The notes: generated by a model from the sequence alone, not told the origin. 64,000 nt of DNA from Acidimicrobiales bacterium (GCA_029263175.1 JAJCXZ010000028.1:1-64000), one strand, 5' to 3'. Numbered from the stretch's first letter, positions 33,809 through 43,789 are shown. A program made the numbers and translations.

Positions 33809-35200
33809 GTGCTCGAAACCGAACTGATCAATCGCACATTGTCCACCGCGCTCACCACGGGTGGTGAGTTCGCCGAGGTGTTTGTCGAGGACAAACGTTC
33901 TTCTTCGGCAGTGCTCGACGACGGACGTGTTGAGGAACTCACCAGCGGTCGTGACCGCGGTGCCGGCATCCGTGTGGTCGTCGGGGAGACCACCGGATTC
34001 GCCCACACGGCAGATCTCTCCGAAGAAGGCCTCGCCGGTGCGGCCCGGGCAGCCGCCGCTGCCGCCCGTGGTGGCGGGGGTGGGGTTCGTGAGGTCAACG
34101 TCTCGGCGATCGATGTGTCCCGGGGTACTCCTGTCCGCATTCCGCCCGAAGAGGTCGCCAAGGCGACCAAGGTCGGACTGCTCACACTCGCCAACGAGGC
34201 AGCGCGGGGCAGCGGCTCGGCCATCACCCAGGTGTCGGCCCGCTACGGCGACAGCCGTCGCCGCATCCTCGTCGCGAACTCCGATGGGCTTCTCGCCGAA
34301 GACGATCAGATCCGCACCCTCTTCTCGGTGAGTTGCGTCGCCACCGGCGACACCGGCTTGCAGACCGGCCGCGAGTCGGCCGGCCGCACCATCGGCTTCG
34401 AGCTCTTCGACGAGACCGATGTCGAGGAGATGGCACGCCGCGCCGCTGAGCGTGCACTCACCAAGCTCAACGCCCGTCCCGCCCCATCTGGATCCGTGCC
34501 CGTCGTGGTGGGCCCCGGTGGCGGTGGCGTGCTCTTCCACGAGGCATGTGGTCACGGACTCGAGGCCGATCTGGTCGCCAAGTCCGCATCCGTCTTCGCC
34601 GGCCGAGTCGGGGAGAAGGTCGCCGCCGACTGCGTCACCCTCATCGACGACGGCACCATGGCAGGGGAATGGGGACACTTCGCCATCGATGACGAAGGCC
34701 GCCCCGCCGGCAACAACATCCTGATCAAGGACGGCGTGCTCACCGACTACATGTGGGACTACCTCCGGGCTCGCAAGGAGGGTCGTGTCGGTTCCGGCAA
34801 CGGTCGCCGGCAGAGCTATCAGCACCTCCCGATGGTGCGGATGACCAACACCTACATCAGTAACGGCACCGATGATCCGGCGGCAATCGTTGCGGACACG
34901 GAGTCCGGTGTCTACGTCGCCCAGCTCGGTGGCGGCCAAGTCAACACCGCGACCGGCGACTTCGTCTTCGGCATGACCGAGGCGTACCTGATCGAGAACG
35001 GCGAGATCACCGATCCGATCCGCGAGGGCAACCTCATCGGCAACGGTCCAGAGGTGCTCACCCGCATCGACGCCCTCGGCAATGACTTCGCGATGGGTTC
35101 GCCCGGCATGTGCGGCAAGGACGGCCAGGGTGTTCCTGTTGGTGACGGCACCCCGACCCTTCGGGTCGAGAGCCTCACAGTCGGCGGCACGGCCGCCTGA
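33809..35200 (+). CDS. tldD: TldD metalloprotease subunit
   Basis: A 463-residue TldD protein, the catalytic half of the TldD/TldE peptidase. The zinc motif HEXXXH is H244-E-A-C-G-H249 in LFHEACGHGLEAD. The N-terminal half has the usual GRVEELTSGRDRGAGIRVV, and the C-terminus has GNDFAMGSPGMCGKDGQGVPVGDG with the third-ligand-region Cys. The GTG at 33809 is preceded by GGAGG with a 4-nt spacer. An alternative GTG at 33788 lies 9 nt after TACCAT. It heads a three-gene set with two pmbA/tldE genes. Confidence 0.93.
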   Translation: MLETELINRTLSTALTTGGEFAEVFVEDKRSSSAVLDDGRVEELTSGRDRGAGIRVVVGETTGFAHTADLSEEGLAGAARAAAAAARGGGGGVREVNVSAIDVSRGTPVRIPPEEVAKATKVGLLTLANEAARGSGSAITQVSARYGDSRRRILVANSDGLLAEDDQIRTLFSVSCVATGDTGLQTGRESAGRTIGFELFDETDVEEMARRAAERALTKLNARPAPSGSVPVVVGPGGGGVLFHEACGHGLEADLVAKSASVFAGRVGEKVAADCVTLIDDGTMAGEWGHFAIDDEGRPAGNNILIKDGVLTDYMWDYLRARKEGRVGSGNGRRQSYQHLPMVRMTNTYISNGTDDPAAIVADTESGVYVAQLGGGQVNTATGDFVFGMTEAYLIENGEITDPIREGNLIGNGPEVLTRIDALGNDFAMGSPGMCGKDGQGVPVGDGTPTLRVESLTVGGTAA

Positions 35201-35204
35201 TCCG

Positions 35205-36548
35205 ATGAGTGAACTTCTTGATCTAGCCACCCGTGTCGCGGGATGGGCCAACGACGGAGAACAGGTCGAGGCCTACGTCGTGCACGAGCGTGAGACCGAC
35301 GTCCGGGCGTATGAGGGCGAGATCGAATCGCTCTCCAGCGCCGAGAGTCAGGGCATCGGTGTGCGCGTCGTCGTTGACGGCAAGCAGGGCTATGCCTACG
35401 CCGGAACGCTCGACGAAGACGCGCTGGGGGAGACGCTGCACGAAGCCCGCGACAATGCTGCCTTCGCCGAGGCCGACGAGTTCAACGGCGTGGCCGTGCC
35501 CGACAACGTGGCGCCTGCGGTGCTCGAGTTGTTCGATGAGCGGCTCGCGTCGTTCTCCACCGACGACAAGGTCGCGCTGGCGATCGAGCTCGAGCGAGCC
35601 ACCCGAGCCGCTGATCCCCGGATCAGCGGCATCGAGTCGGCCGAATACATCGACACGATCTATGAGTCGGCTGTCGCGACCTCCACCGGTATCGCGTCGG
35701 TCACTCGTGAAACCGGATGCTACGTGTCGGCCTACGCGCTCGCCGAGGAGCACGGCGAGACCCAGACCGGTTTTGGCTTCTCCATCGGCCGCCAACCCGG
35801 CGAGCTCGACGTGTCCGCCGCGGCCGCCGATGCGGCTCAACGCGCAACGCGTCTGCTCGGCGCCGTGAAGCCGTCCAGTGCACGACTCACCGTTGTGCTC
35901 GATCCGTGGGTCACCGCTCAGCTGCTCGGCATCATCGGCCACACGCTCACGGGCGAGGCCGTACTGAAAGGCCGGTCGCTCTTCGCCGATCGAATGGGTG
36001 AGGAGGTCGCCATGTCTTCGATCACGCTGTTCGACGATGCCACCAACCCCGACGCGTTCACCGCGTCGATGGTCGACGGCGAAGGCCTCGCCACGCGGGC
36101 GACGCCCCTGATCTCCGACGGTGTCCTGCAAGGCTTCCTGCACAACTCGTACTCCGGTCGCCGCTCCGGCTCCGCCTCCACGGGCTCCGCTGTCCGCGGT
36201 GGGTTCAAGAGCGCGCCCGGCGTCGGAGCGCATGCGCTCGTGCTCGCTCCGGGCAGCCGGAGCCAGGCCGAGTTGATCGCCGACATCGATGATGGCTTCC
36301 TGGTTCAGGAGGTCTCGGGCCTGCATTCGGGCGTGAACCCGGTTTCGGGTGACTTCTCGACCGGCGCCGAGGGCCTCCGAATTCGCAGCGGGGAGATCGC
36401 CGAGCCCATTCGCGAGGTCACGATCGCGTCAACACTTCAGCGTCTGCTTCAGGACGTGCATGCGATTGGCAACGATCTCGAATGGTTGCCCATGAGTGCT
36501 GCCGGCGTGTCGCTGGTGGTTGCCGACGTCACGATGTCCGGCGGCTGA
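35205..36548 (+). CDS. pmbA: TldE/PmbA metalloprotease partner 1
   Basis: A 447-residue TldE/PmbA homologue, four bases after tldD. It shares the N-terminal GEIESLSSAESQGIGVRVVVDG domain and the C-terminal barrel with TldD but lacks the HEXXXH motif, as is normal for TldE. The C-terminal GFLHNSYSGRRSGSASTGSAVRGG and EVSGLHSGVNPVSGDFSTGAEG stretches are family hallmarks. TldD/E heterodimers degrade unfolded peptides and mature some RiPPs and CcdA-type antitoxins. Confidence 0.92.
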   Translation: MSELLDLATRVAGWANDGEQVEAYVVHERETDVRAYEGEIESLSSAESQGIGVRVVVDGKQGYAYAGTLDEDALGETLHEARDNAAFAEADEFNGVAVPDNVAPAVLELFDERLASFSTDDKVALAIELERATRAADPRISGIESAEYIDTIYESAVATSTGIASVTRETGCYVSAYALAEEHGETQTGFGFSIGRQPGELDVSAAAADAAQRATRLLGAVKPSSARLTVVLDPWVTAQLLGIIGHTLTGEAVLKGRSLFADRMGEEVAMSSITLFDDATNPDAFTASMVDGEGLATRATPLISDGVLQGFLHNSYSGRRSGSASTGSAVRGGFKSAPGVGAHALVLAPGSRSQAELIADIDDGFLVQEVSGLHSGVNPVSGDFSTGAEGLRIRSGEIAEPIREVTIASTLQRLLQDVHAIGNDLEWLPMSAAGVSLVVADVTMSGG

Positions 36549-36555
36549 TCGGCCC

Positions 36556-37917
36556 GTGACCGAACTGATTGATCTGGCCCGCTCGATCGTTGAACGCGCC
36601 GAGGACGGCGAAGCCGTCGAGGTCTGCGTCGGCCGCGCCGTGCGCACCGAGGTTCGTGTCCACGGTGGCGACGTGGAGTCGTTGACGCTCGCCGAGAGCC
36701 GCGGCATCGGCGTTCGCGTCATCCTCCAGAGCCCCGACGGCAACCGAGAGGGCTTGAGTCACGCCGGTTCCTTTGATGCTGATGTGGTCGGCGAGTTGCT
36801 GGCCGAAGCCCGCGACAACGCCGAGTTCGCCGAGCCGGATCCGCATGTGGCGCTCGCTCAGCCGGATGGAGTTCCGATCACCGGAATCGACCCGTGGAGC
36901 GACGCTCTCGAGCAGATGTCGGTGGACGACAAGATCGCCATCGCCATCGCCGTCGAAGCAGCTGCATTGGCGGCCGACACTCGGGTCCGTGGAGCCCGGA
37001 CCTCTGTCTATGGCGACTCTCGGAGCGAAAGCGCGATCGTCAGCACTGCCGGGATCGAAATCACCGGGCGATCAACCGGCGCGTCGACCTCGACGATGGT
37101 TCTGATCGACGATGTCGATGGTGGTACCCGCACCGGCTCGGCGGTCGATGCCGCGGTATCGCCGCTTGATCTCGACCCGCAGATGGTTGCCGATCGCGCC
37201 GTCGATCGCGGGCTTCAACTCCTGGGGGCACGACAGCCGACGACCGCGCGACCCTCCGTGGTGCTCGAGCCGAGGTTCGCCGCGACGATTCTCGGGTTGG
37301 TGGCCGGGATGTTGGCAGGTGACCGTGTCGTCAAAGGGCGCACCCCATTCGCCGACCGTGTCGGTCATCAGATCGCGGCGTCGATGCTCACCATGTTCGA
37401 TGACCCCACCGACGCTGATTCTCTCGGTGCCTCGTCGACCGATGGTGAGGGACTCGCCTGTCGCTTGGTCCCGCTCGTCTCGTCGGGCGCGCTCGACGGC
37501 TTCCTGCACGACTGCCACACCGCACGTGTCGCCGGCTCGGCGTCGACCGGCTCGGCGCTCCGCTCGGTCCGAGGCACACCCTCACCCGGTCACCGGGCGC
37601 TGCACGTCGCCGCGGGCGGCGGTGACCTCGCGTCGTTTGTCGCCGACATGGATGATGGGTTTCTCGTTGCCGGCCTGCAGGGGCTCCACTCGGGAGTCAA
37701 CGCTGTGTCGGGTGACCTCTCCGTGGGTGTCGAAGGCATCCGCATCCGCGGCGGCGAACTGGCCGAGCCAATCCGCGAGGCCACCCTTGCCGGAGCGATC
37801 CCTCGAATGCTGCTCGACATCGCCCGCGTCGGCGCTGACCTCGAGCGCCTTCCCGGGGGATCTCGGGTTCCGTCGATGGTGATCGATGGTTTGACGCTCG
37901 GCGGTGCCGGATCATGA
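36556..37917 (+). CDS. TldE/PmbA metalloprotease partner 2 (tandem paralogue)
   Basis: A 453-residue second TldE/PmbA homologue, seven bases after the first. It keeps the family stretches (GDVESLTLAESRGIGVRVI, GFLHDCHTARVAGSASTGSALR, GLQGLHSGVNAVSGDLSVGVEG) and again lacks HEXXXH. It has diverged clearly from the first copy, with more substitutions in the central region, so it is an old duplication with a distinct role, perhaps a different substrate specificity of an alternative TldD/TldE pair (inference). The start is a GTG. Confidence 0.9.
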   Translation: MTELIDLARSIVERAEDGEAVEVCVGRAVRTEVRVHGGDVESLTLAESRGIGVRVILQSPDGNREGLSHAGSFDADVVGELLAEARDNAEFAEPDPHVALAQPDGVPITGIDPWSDALEQMSVDDKIAIAIAVEAAALAADTRVRGARTSVYGDSRSESAIVSTAGIEITGRSTGASTSTMVLIDDVDGGTRTGSAVDAAVSPLDLDPQMVADRAVDRGLQLLGARQPTTARPSVVLEPRFAATILGLVAGMLAGDRVVKGRTPFADRVGHQIAASMLTMFDDPTDADSLGASSTDGEGLACRLVPLVSSGALDGFLHDCHTARVAGSASTGSALRSVRGTPSPGHRALHVAAGGGDLASFVADMDDGFLVAGLQGLHSGVNAVSGDLSVGVEGIRIRGGELAEPIREATLAGAIPRMLLDIARVGADLERLPGGSRVPSMVIDGLTLGGAGS

Positions 37918-37955
37918 GCCGCTCTGTGCCCGCTGCGCTCTAGCCTCCGATCGTT

Positions 37956-38765
37956 ATGGAGATCCTCCACGCCATCGTGCTCGGCATCGTGCAGGGCCTG
38001 TCAGAGTTCTTGCCGATCTCGTCAAGCGGACACCTCGAGCTGACGAGATGGGCGTTCGGATGGGATGCACTCGACCCAGAGATCGAGACCGCGTTCGATG
38101 TCGCCGTGCATCTCGGCACGCTGGTCGGCGCCATCGGCTACCTCCGCCGTGATGTGCGTCGCTATCTGGCGGCGGGATTTGCCCCTCTGTGGGGTCAGCC
38201 GCTCGAAACCGACGGAAGGATCGCCTGGTATCTCGTTGCGTCGGCGATTCCGGCAGGGATCACCGGCGTTCTCTTGAAGGACCAGATCTCCGACCTGGAC
38301 AGCATCTGGACGATCGCGGTGATGCTGATCGTCTTCGGCCTGATTCTGCTCGCGGCCGACCGGATGAGAGGTGACATGGATCTGACCGAGTTCCGGCTGC
38401 GCGATGCGCTTGCCATGGGTCTTGGACAGGCCTGCGCTCTTCAGCCCGGTGTTTCGCGGTCTGGGGCGACGCTGACGGTCGCTCGGGCCCTTGGCTACAA
38501 CCGCGATTCTGCGGCTCGGCTCGTCTTCTTGATGAGCCTCCCGATCATCGCCGGCGCCGGCCTGTTTTCTCTCGCCGATGCGTCGATACCGAGCTCGTTC
38601 TGGCCGCCGTTCCTCTGGGGTATGGCGGCGTCAGCAGTGACGGGTTGGGTTGCTGTGTGGGGCACACTCAAGGTGGTCCGCTTCTATACCTTCACCCCGT
38701 TTGTGACCTATCGAGTGGTCCTGGGCGTGACTGTGCTGCTGGTTCTCGCCACCGGCATCCGCTAG
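37956..38765 (+). CDS. uppP: undecaprenyl-diphosphatase
   Basis: A 269-residue membrane phosphatase of the BacA/UppP family that recycles the lipid carrier for peptidoglycan and other wall polymers. It has QGLSEFLPISSSGHLELT near the N-terminus and QPGVSRSGATLTVARALG in the middle, both active-site motifs, and about seven to eight membrane segments. TAGCCT ends 8 nt upstream of the ATG. It follows the tldD/E genes and does not overlap them. Confidence 0.95.
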   Translation: MEILHAIVLGIVQGLSEFLPISSSGHLELTRWAFGWDALDPEIETAFDVAVHLGTLVGAIGYLRRDVRRYLAAGFAPLWGQPLETDGRIAWYLVASAIPAGITGVLLKDQISDLDSIWTIAVMLIVFGLILLAADRMRGDMDLTEFRLRDALAMGLGQACALQPGVSRSGATLTVARALGYNRDSAARLVFLMSLPIIAGAGLFSLADASIPSSFWPPFLWGMAASAVTGWVAVWGTLKVVRFYTFTPFVTYRVVLGVTVLLVLATGIR

Positions 38766-38778
38766 TCGGCCTTGAGCG

Positions 38779-39414
38779 TCATCGCCCGACGAGTGTCACC
38801 TCGACCCCACCGCGGCTGAGTTCGCCGACAACCCGCGAGATCTCGGTGTCGCGAACGGACGCCGTAATCGACCCCGGTTGGACAGAGACGACAATGCCGT
38901 CATCGACGAGGATACGGCCATCGAGAATCGCCAGCAGGCCGACGAGATCGCCAACGATGTAAATGTCTGCCGCGACCGGGATGGTCACTGCGTGCGCGTC
39001 GGCGGCGAGAAGTGCAGCGATGGGCCCGGTCCCGGCCACACCCAGATCGGCGATCCGGACGATCTCGCCTTCGGCGAGTGCGACGCGGCTGCGATCGCCG
39101 GTTGGATTCTCGACGGCCGCGTCGACCGGGCGAAGCGCGGTTGGGGCCGGTAGGCGGACCACGTCACCGGCGCCGATCACGGAACCAGCATCGATCGGGC
39201 GCTCGGCCACCCAGACATCGCCGTCCACGGCCCAGGCGGCCTGGGCCTCGTCGGTGGCCCGGCCGGCGGCGGTGACCGTCTGCACCACCAAGACCGTTGC
39301 GATCAGCGCACCGAGCGCCCGCCATGTCGGCACGCGGCGCGCCCGGACCCGCACCTGAGCCACGACCGACCTGAGCGATGCCGACGCCGGTGGACGTCGA
39401 AGTTGGGACGCCAT
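38779..39414 (-). CDS. SAF-domain protein, CpaB/RcpC-like (Flp pilus)
   Basis: A 211-residue protein with one N-terminal membrane helix (about 33-49) and a SAF domain starting at WVAERPIDAGSVIGAGDVVRL. The layout resembles CpaB/RcpC, a periplasmic component of Flp/Tad pilus assembly. No other tad genes are adjacent, but a Flp prepilin gene is 16 kb away at 55346 in this window. A general SAF-domain function is the alternative. Confidence 0.65.
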   Translation of the reverse strand: MASQLRRPPASASLRSVVAQVRVRARRVPTWRALGALIATVLVVQTVTAAGRATDEAQAAWAVDGDVWVAERPIDAGSVIGAGDVVRLPAPTALRPVDAAVENPTGDRSRVALAEGEIVRIADLGVAGTGPIAALLAADAHAVTIPVAADIYIVGDLVGLLAILDGRILVDDGIVVSVQPGSITASVRDTEISRVVGELSRGGVEVTLVGR

Positions 39415-39477
39415 GAGAGGTTCACTTCCGAAGATCGAGAATCACTCGGGGAAGTGAGTTGTGCGCGTGCGGCGCGG

Positions 39478-39870
39478 TCAGTCAGATGACGACGATGGGC
39501 TGGGGGTGGTTCCGCTCTTTGCCGACTCGCTCTTCGACGATGAGTCGCTCTTTGACGACTCAGTCTTTGACGATGAGTCGCTCTTGGAGGAGGAGTCGGT
39601 CGAGGAGGATGAATCACTCGACGACGAGCTGCTCGAGGCTGAGCTCTCACTCGACGAGGGCTTCGAAGTCGACCCGTGGTCGTTCTTGTAGAACCCGTCA
39701 CCCTTGAAGGCGATGCCGACCTTCGAGAAGACCTTCCTCACGCCGGCGCCGCACTCGTCGGACTCGCCGTCGTGCACCTGGGGGCAGATGGTGAGGGCGT
39801 CGTCAGAGAACGACTGCCACAGTTCGAACATCTCGCCGGTGCGTTCACATCGGTAGTCATAGGTGGGCAC
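39478..39870 (-). CDS. FmdB-type zinc-ribbon protein with Ser-rich tail
   Basis: A 130-residue protein. The N-terminal 70 residues match the FmdB regulatory-protein family (PTYDYRCERTGEMFELWQSFSD, then RKVFSKVGIAFKGDGFYKND). The canonical CxxC zinc ribbon is disturbed: the first pair is CERT instead of CxxC, and the second is spread over CPQVHDGESDEC. The last 55 residues are almost pure Ser with Lys, Glu and Asp, a common FmdB feature. The GTG start has TATCCT ending 8 nt upstream. Its exact role is unknown. Confidence 0.8.
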   Translation of the reverse strand: MPTYDYRCERTGEMFELWQSFSDDALTICPQVHDGESDECGAGVRKVFSKVGIAFKGDGFYKNDHGSTSKPSSSESSASSSSSSSDSSSSTDSSSKSDSSSKTESSKSDSSSKSESAKSGTTPSPSSSSD

Positions 39871-39909
39871 GGCTGAGCAGGATACCGGCGCTAGCGGCCC
39901 GGAACACCG

Positions 39910-39915
39910 TACGAT
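39910..39915 (+). promoter_or_regulatory. plsY: -10 box for plsY, leaderless start
   Basis: TACGAT ends 6 nt before the GTG at 39922. Confidence 0.45.
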
Positions 39916-39921
39916 GGCGGC

Positions 39922-40503
39922 GTGGTTGCACTCATCGGGGGAGTGGTGCTGGCCTACCTCGCCGGCACGTTCCCTACCGCTCTCATTGTTGGCCGTCGTG
40001 TTGGAGCAGACCCAGCCCGTCAGGGATCCGGCAATCCCGGTGCTTCCAACGTCTGGCGTCTCGGCGGCCGGCGGGCCGGTCTGATCACCGGTCTCATCGA
40101 CATGTTGAAGGGCGCGGTGCCGACGGGGATTGCTCTCGCGGTGGCGGGACGACCCGAAGCGCACGCCGTCTGGTTGGCAGCGGTGGCCGGCCATGTTTGG
40201 CCGATCACCCGAAAGTTGCGCGGTGGCAAGGGTGTGGCCACCGCCGGTGGTGGTGGCATCGTTCTCGGTCCGGTGATCGGGCTCGCCTGCGCGGTTCTCT
40301 TCTTCGGCGTGGTGAAGTTCGGGCGGGTGGCTGCTCTCGGTTCGCTCTCGATCGCCATCGCCTATCCGATCGTGAGTGCGATCGTCGGACGACCCGGTTG
40401 GGAGATTGCCGTGTCTTCCGCGGTCGCGGTGATCCTCGTCATTCGTCACCAGAGCAACATCCGGCGCATGCTGCGTCACGAGGATTCGCTGCCAAGACGG
40501 TGA
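39922..40503 (+). CDS. plsY: glycerol-3-phosphate acyltransferase PlsY
   Basis: A 193-residue membrane acyltransferase that transfers the acyl group from acyl-phosphate to sn-glycerol 3-phosphate, the first step of phospholipid synthesis. Conserved loops are GSGNPGASNVWR, GHVWPITRKLRGGKGVAT and the short VIRHQSNIRR end. About five membrane segments are visible. The start is a GTG with a -10 box 6 nt upstream. Confidence 0.93.
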   Translation: MVALIGGVVLAYLAGTFPTALIVGRRVGADPARQGSGNPGASNVWRLGGRRAGLITGLIDMLKGAVPTGIALAVAGRPEAHAVWLAAVAGHVWPITRKLRGGKGVATAGGGGIVLGPVIGLACAVLFFGVVKFGRVAALGSLSIAIAYPIVSAIVGRPGWEIAVSSAVAVILVIRHQSNIRRMLRHEDSLPRR

Positions 40504-40505
40504 CA

Positions 40506-40534
40506 CTCATCGAGCGCCGTCCGAGGCCGATGAG
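40506..40534 (+). terminator. hairpin after plsY
   Basis: CTCATCG (40506-40512) and CGATGAG (40528-40534) form a 7-bp stem with an inner GCC/GGC extension, 3 nt after the plsY stop. There is no U-tract. Confidence 0.5.
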
Positions 40535-40560
40535 AAGAGAGCGGCACCGGGAACTATGTT

Positions 40561-40587
40561 CCTGATGCTGCTCCAACCCATCAGGAG
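40561..40587 (+). promoter_or_regulatory. galU: 5'-UTR hairpin overlapping the galU ribosome binding site
   Basis: CCTGATG (40561-40567) pairs with CATCAGG (40579-40585) over an 11-nt loop. The right arm contains the AGG of the galU Shine-Dalgarno AGGAG (40583-40587), so folding would hide the ribosome binding site. This suggests translational control of galU. Confidence 0.45.
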
Positions 40588-40594
40588 TAATTGA

Positions 40595-41479
40595 ATGAAT
40601 TCCAAGGTTCGTACCGCGGTCATCCCGGCCGCCGGTCTCGGCACCCGTTTCCTCCCTGCGACCAAGGCCCAGGCCAAGGAAATGCTGACCGTCGTCGACC
40701 GTCCGAGCATCCAATGGGTGGTCGAGGAAGCGGTCGCGGCAGGGATTGACGACATCTTGATCATCACCAGCCCCAGCAAGAAGGGGGTTGAGGATCACTT
40801 CGATCGCATTGCCGAGTTGGAACAGCTCCTCGAAGAAAAGGGCAAGCACGACCAGCTCGCCGAGGTCCGACGCATCACGGATCTGGCGACGTTTCACTTC
40901 ACACGCCAGGGAACACCCCTCGGCCTCGGCCACGCCGTTGGCATGGCGGCTCGCCACGTTGGTGACAAGCCGTTCGCAGTGTTGTTGCCCGACGAGCTCA
41001 TGCCCGATGGCGGCGCAACGTTGCGCCGAATGATCGATGTCACCGAGACCACCGGCGAATCATGCATCTCGCTCTACGAGGTTGATGGGCCCGACATTTC
41101 CAACTATGGCGTGGCCGGCTACTCCGAACGTGACGGCGATCTCGTCACGATCGATCAGCTCGTCGAGAAGCCCGCATACGAAGACGCGCCATCGAATCTG
41201 AAGGTCACGGGTCGCTACATCTTCACCCCCGACATCTTCGCCAAGCTCGACAAGACCGAGCCCGGTCGAGGCGGCGAGATCCAGCTGACCGACGCAATGG
41301 CAATGCTGATCGGCGATCCCGGGATGCGCGGCCTCGTGATCAAGGAGGCCGGCTACGACGCCGGCCAGAAGCTCGACTGGTTGCGCGCCAATATCGAGCT
41401 GAGTCTCGATGATCCCGAGCTGGGTGCCGGTGTTGCCGAGATGATCACGTCGATCGCCCGCACCCGCGGTCTGACCTGA
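40595..41479 (+). CDS. galU: UTP-glucose-1-phosphate uridylyltransferase
   Basis: A 294-residue nucleotidyltransferase that makes UDP-glucose. It has the GalU signatures RTAVIPAAGLGTRFLPATKAQAKEML, EDHFDRIAELE, PLGLGHAV and FAVLLPDEL. AGGAG lies 7 nt upstream of the ATG, inside a hairpin arm. It heads a run galU-moeA-moaA-moaC-GlpR-like, matching the conserved actinobacterial galU/glp/glpR neighbourhood. Confidence 0.95.
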   Translation: MNSKVRTAVIPAAGLGTRFLPATKAQAKEMLTVVDRPSIQWVVEEAVAAGIDDILIITSPSKKGVEDHFDRIAELEQLLEEKGKHDQLAEVRRITDLATFHFTRQGTPLGLGHAVGMAARHVGDKPFAVLLPDELMPDGGATLRRMIDVTETTGESCISLYEVDGPDISNYGVAGYSERDGDLVTIDQLVEKPAYEDAPSNLKVTGRYIFTPDIFAKLDKTEPGRGGEIQLTDAMAMLIGDPGMRGLVIKEAGYDAGQKLDWLRANIELSLDDPELGAGVAEMITSIARTRGLT

Positions 41480-41527
41480 TCTTCTCGCCGGGTTGGCCTC
41501 GGCCGGTCCGGGTGGCACTCTGGCGAC

Positions 41528-42730
41528 GTGATCTCGCTGGATGAAGCACGTCAACATGTCCTTGATCGGGTGTCTCGGCTTCCGGTCGTCACCGTGCCGG
41601 TCGCCGACGCTGCCGGCCTCGTTCTCGCCGCCGATGCCATGGCGGCCGAGCAGGTTCCCCCGTTCGACAACACGGCGATGGATGGCTTTGCCGTCCGGGC
41701 AGGCGACACCGCTGGTGCGCCCGTCACGCTGGAGATGATCGGTACGGTCGCAGCCGGCGCCGCCTTTGACGGCGTGTTGGCGCCGGGTCAAGCGGTGCGC
41801 ATCATGACGGGCGCGCCGATGCCGGTCGGCGCCGATGCTGTTGTGATGGTCGAGCGTTCGACGTTCGACGAAGCGGCCGGGCGGGTCGAACTCGAGATCG
41901 AGGTGGCGGTCGGCAACCATGTCCGGGCCGCGGGTGAGGACGTGCAGCCCGGCGATCTTCTGTTTCCCGCCGGCACCCAACTCACAGCCGGCCACCTCGG
42001 CGTGCTTGCGAGCGTCGGGCTTTCGACCGTTGCCGTCGTGCGTCGTCCTCGGGTCGGGGTCGTTTCGACCGGCGATGAACTGGTCGACGACGGTCGGCCT
42101 CTCGAACCGGGCGAGATCCGCGACTCCAACCGGCGAACACTGCTCACCCTGGTGGCCGAGGCCGGCTGGGAGGCAGTTGACCTGGGGATCGCCATTGATC
42201 AGAAGGCCGCAATCGAGACGTCGTTTCTCGAGGGTGCTGCCACATGCGATGCCGTGCTGTCATCGGGCGGGGTCTCGATGGGCGCGTTCGACTATGTGAA
42301 GGTGGTGCTCGACGAGATCGGCGACATGCGATGGATGCAGATCGCAATCAAGCCGGCCAAGCCCTTCGCCTTCGGGCTGCTCGGCGAAACGCCGATGTTC
42401 GGTCTTCCCGGCAACCCGGTGTCGTCGATGGTGTCGTTTGAACTACTTGCGAAACCGGCGCTGCGAAAGATGGCGGGGGAATCCGATTTCGGTCCCCGTG
42501 TTCTGCGAGCGACGAGCGTCGATTCGCTTGGCCACTCACCCGACGGGAAGACCCACTTCCTGCGTGTCGAGGGTGAGCAGGACGACTATGGGCGCTGGAC
42601 GGTGCGTCGCGCCGGCGGGCAGGGCTCCCATCAGCTGACGGCGATGGCTCGAGCTGTCGCACTCGCGATTGTTCCCGACGGTGCAGCAATAGAGCCGGGC
42701 GACGAGGTCGACGTCATCATTCTCCGGTAG
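41528..42730 (+). CDS. moeA: molybdopterin molybdotransferase MoeA / gephyrin-like Glp
   Basis: A 400-residue MoeA-fold protein: NTAMDGFAVRAGDT at the N-terminus, IMTGAPMPVGADAVVMVE, the MoCF domain VGVVSTGDELV and DAVLSSGGVSMGAFDYVK, and the C-terminal FGLPGNPVSSMVSF. The four-domain order is standard. In several Actinobacteria the MoeA homologue downstream of galU is Glp, a gephyrin-like protein of the divisome that binds FtsZ and the membrane receptor GlpR/SepX (family knowledge). Here moaA and moaC follow, so Mo-cofactor synthesis remains likely; both roles are possible. The start is a GTG. Confidence 0.9.
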   Translation: MISLDEARQHVLDRVSRLPVVTVPVADAAGLVLAADAMAAEQVPPFDNTAMDGFAVRAGDTAGAPVTLEMIGTVAAGAAFDGVLAPGQAVRIMTGAPMPVGADAVVMVERSTFDEAAGRVELEIEVAVGNHVRAAGEDVQPGDLLFPAGTQLTAGHLGVLASVGLSTVAVVRRPRVGVVSTGDELVDDGRPLEPGEIRDSNRRTLLTLVAEAGWEAVDLGIAIDQKAAIETSFLEGAATCDAVLSSGGVSMGAFDYVKVVLDEIGDMRWMQIAIKPAKPFAFGLLGETPMFGLPGNPVSSMVSFELLAKPALRKMAGESDFGPRVLRATSVDSLGHSPDGKTHFLRVEGEQDDYGRWTVRRAGGQGSHQLTAMARAVALAIVPDGAAIEPGDEVDVIILR

Positions 42731-42760
42731 CGTCGGTACTGTGACTACGGCGACGAAACT

Positions 42761-43744
<984 letters not shown>

Positions 43745-43777
43745 CGAGAAAGCTGTTGCCGATCGGGGCTGAGCCGT

Positions 43778-43783
43778 AGACTC
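43778..43783 (+). promoter_or_regulatory. moaC: -10 box for moaC, leaderless start
   Basis: TAGACT ends 6 nt before the ATG at 43790. Confidence 0.45.
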
Positions 43784-43789
43784 GCTCGC

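Noticed and set aside
39461-39691. Very acidic plus-strand frame (76 codons) opposite the FmdB tail
   Set aside because: The Asp/Glu/Leu repeats are simply the reverse complement of the Ser-rich tail codons of the FmdB gene.
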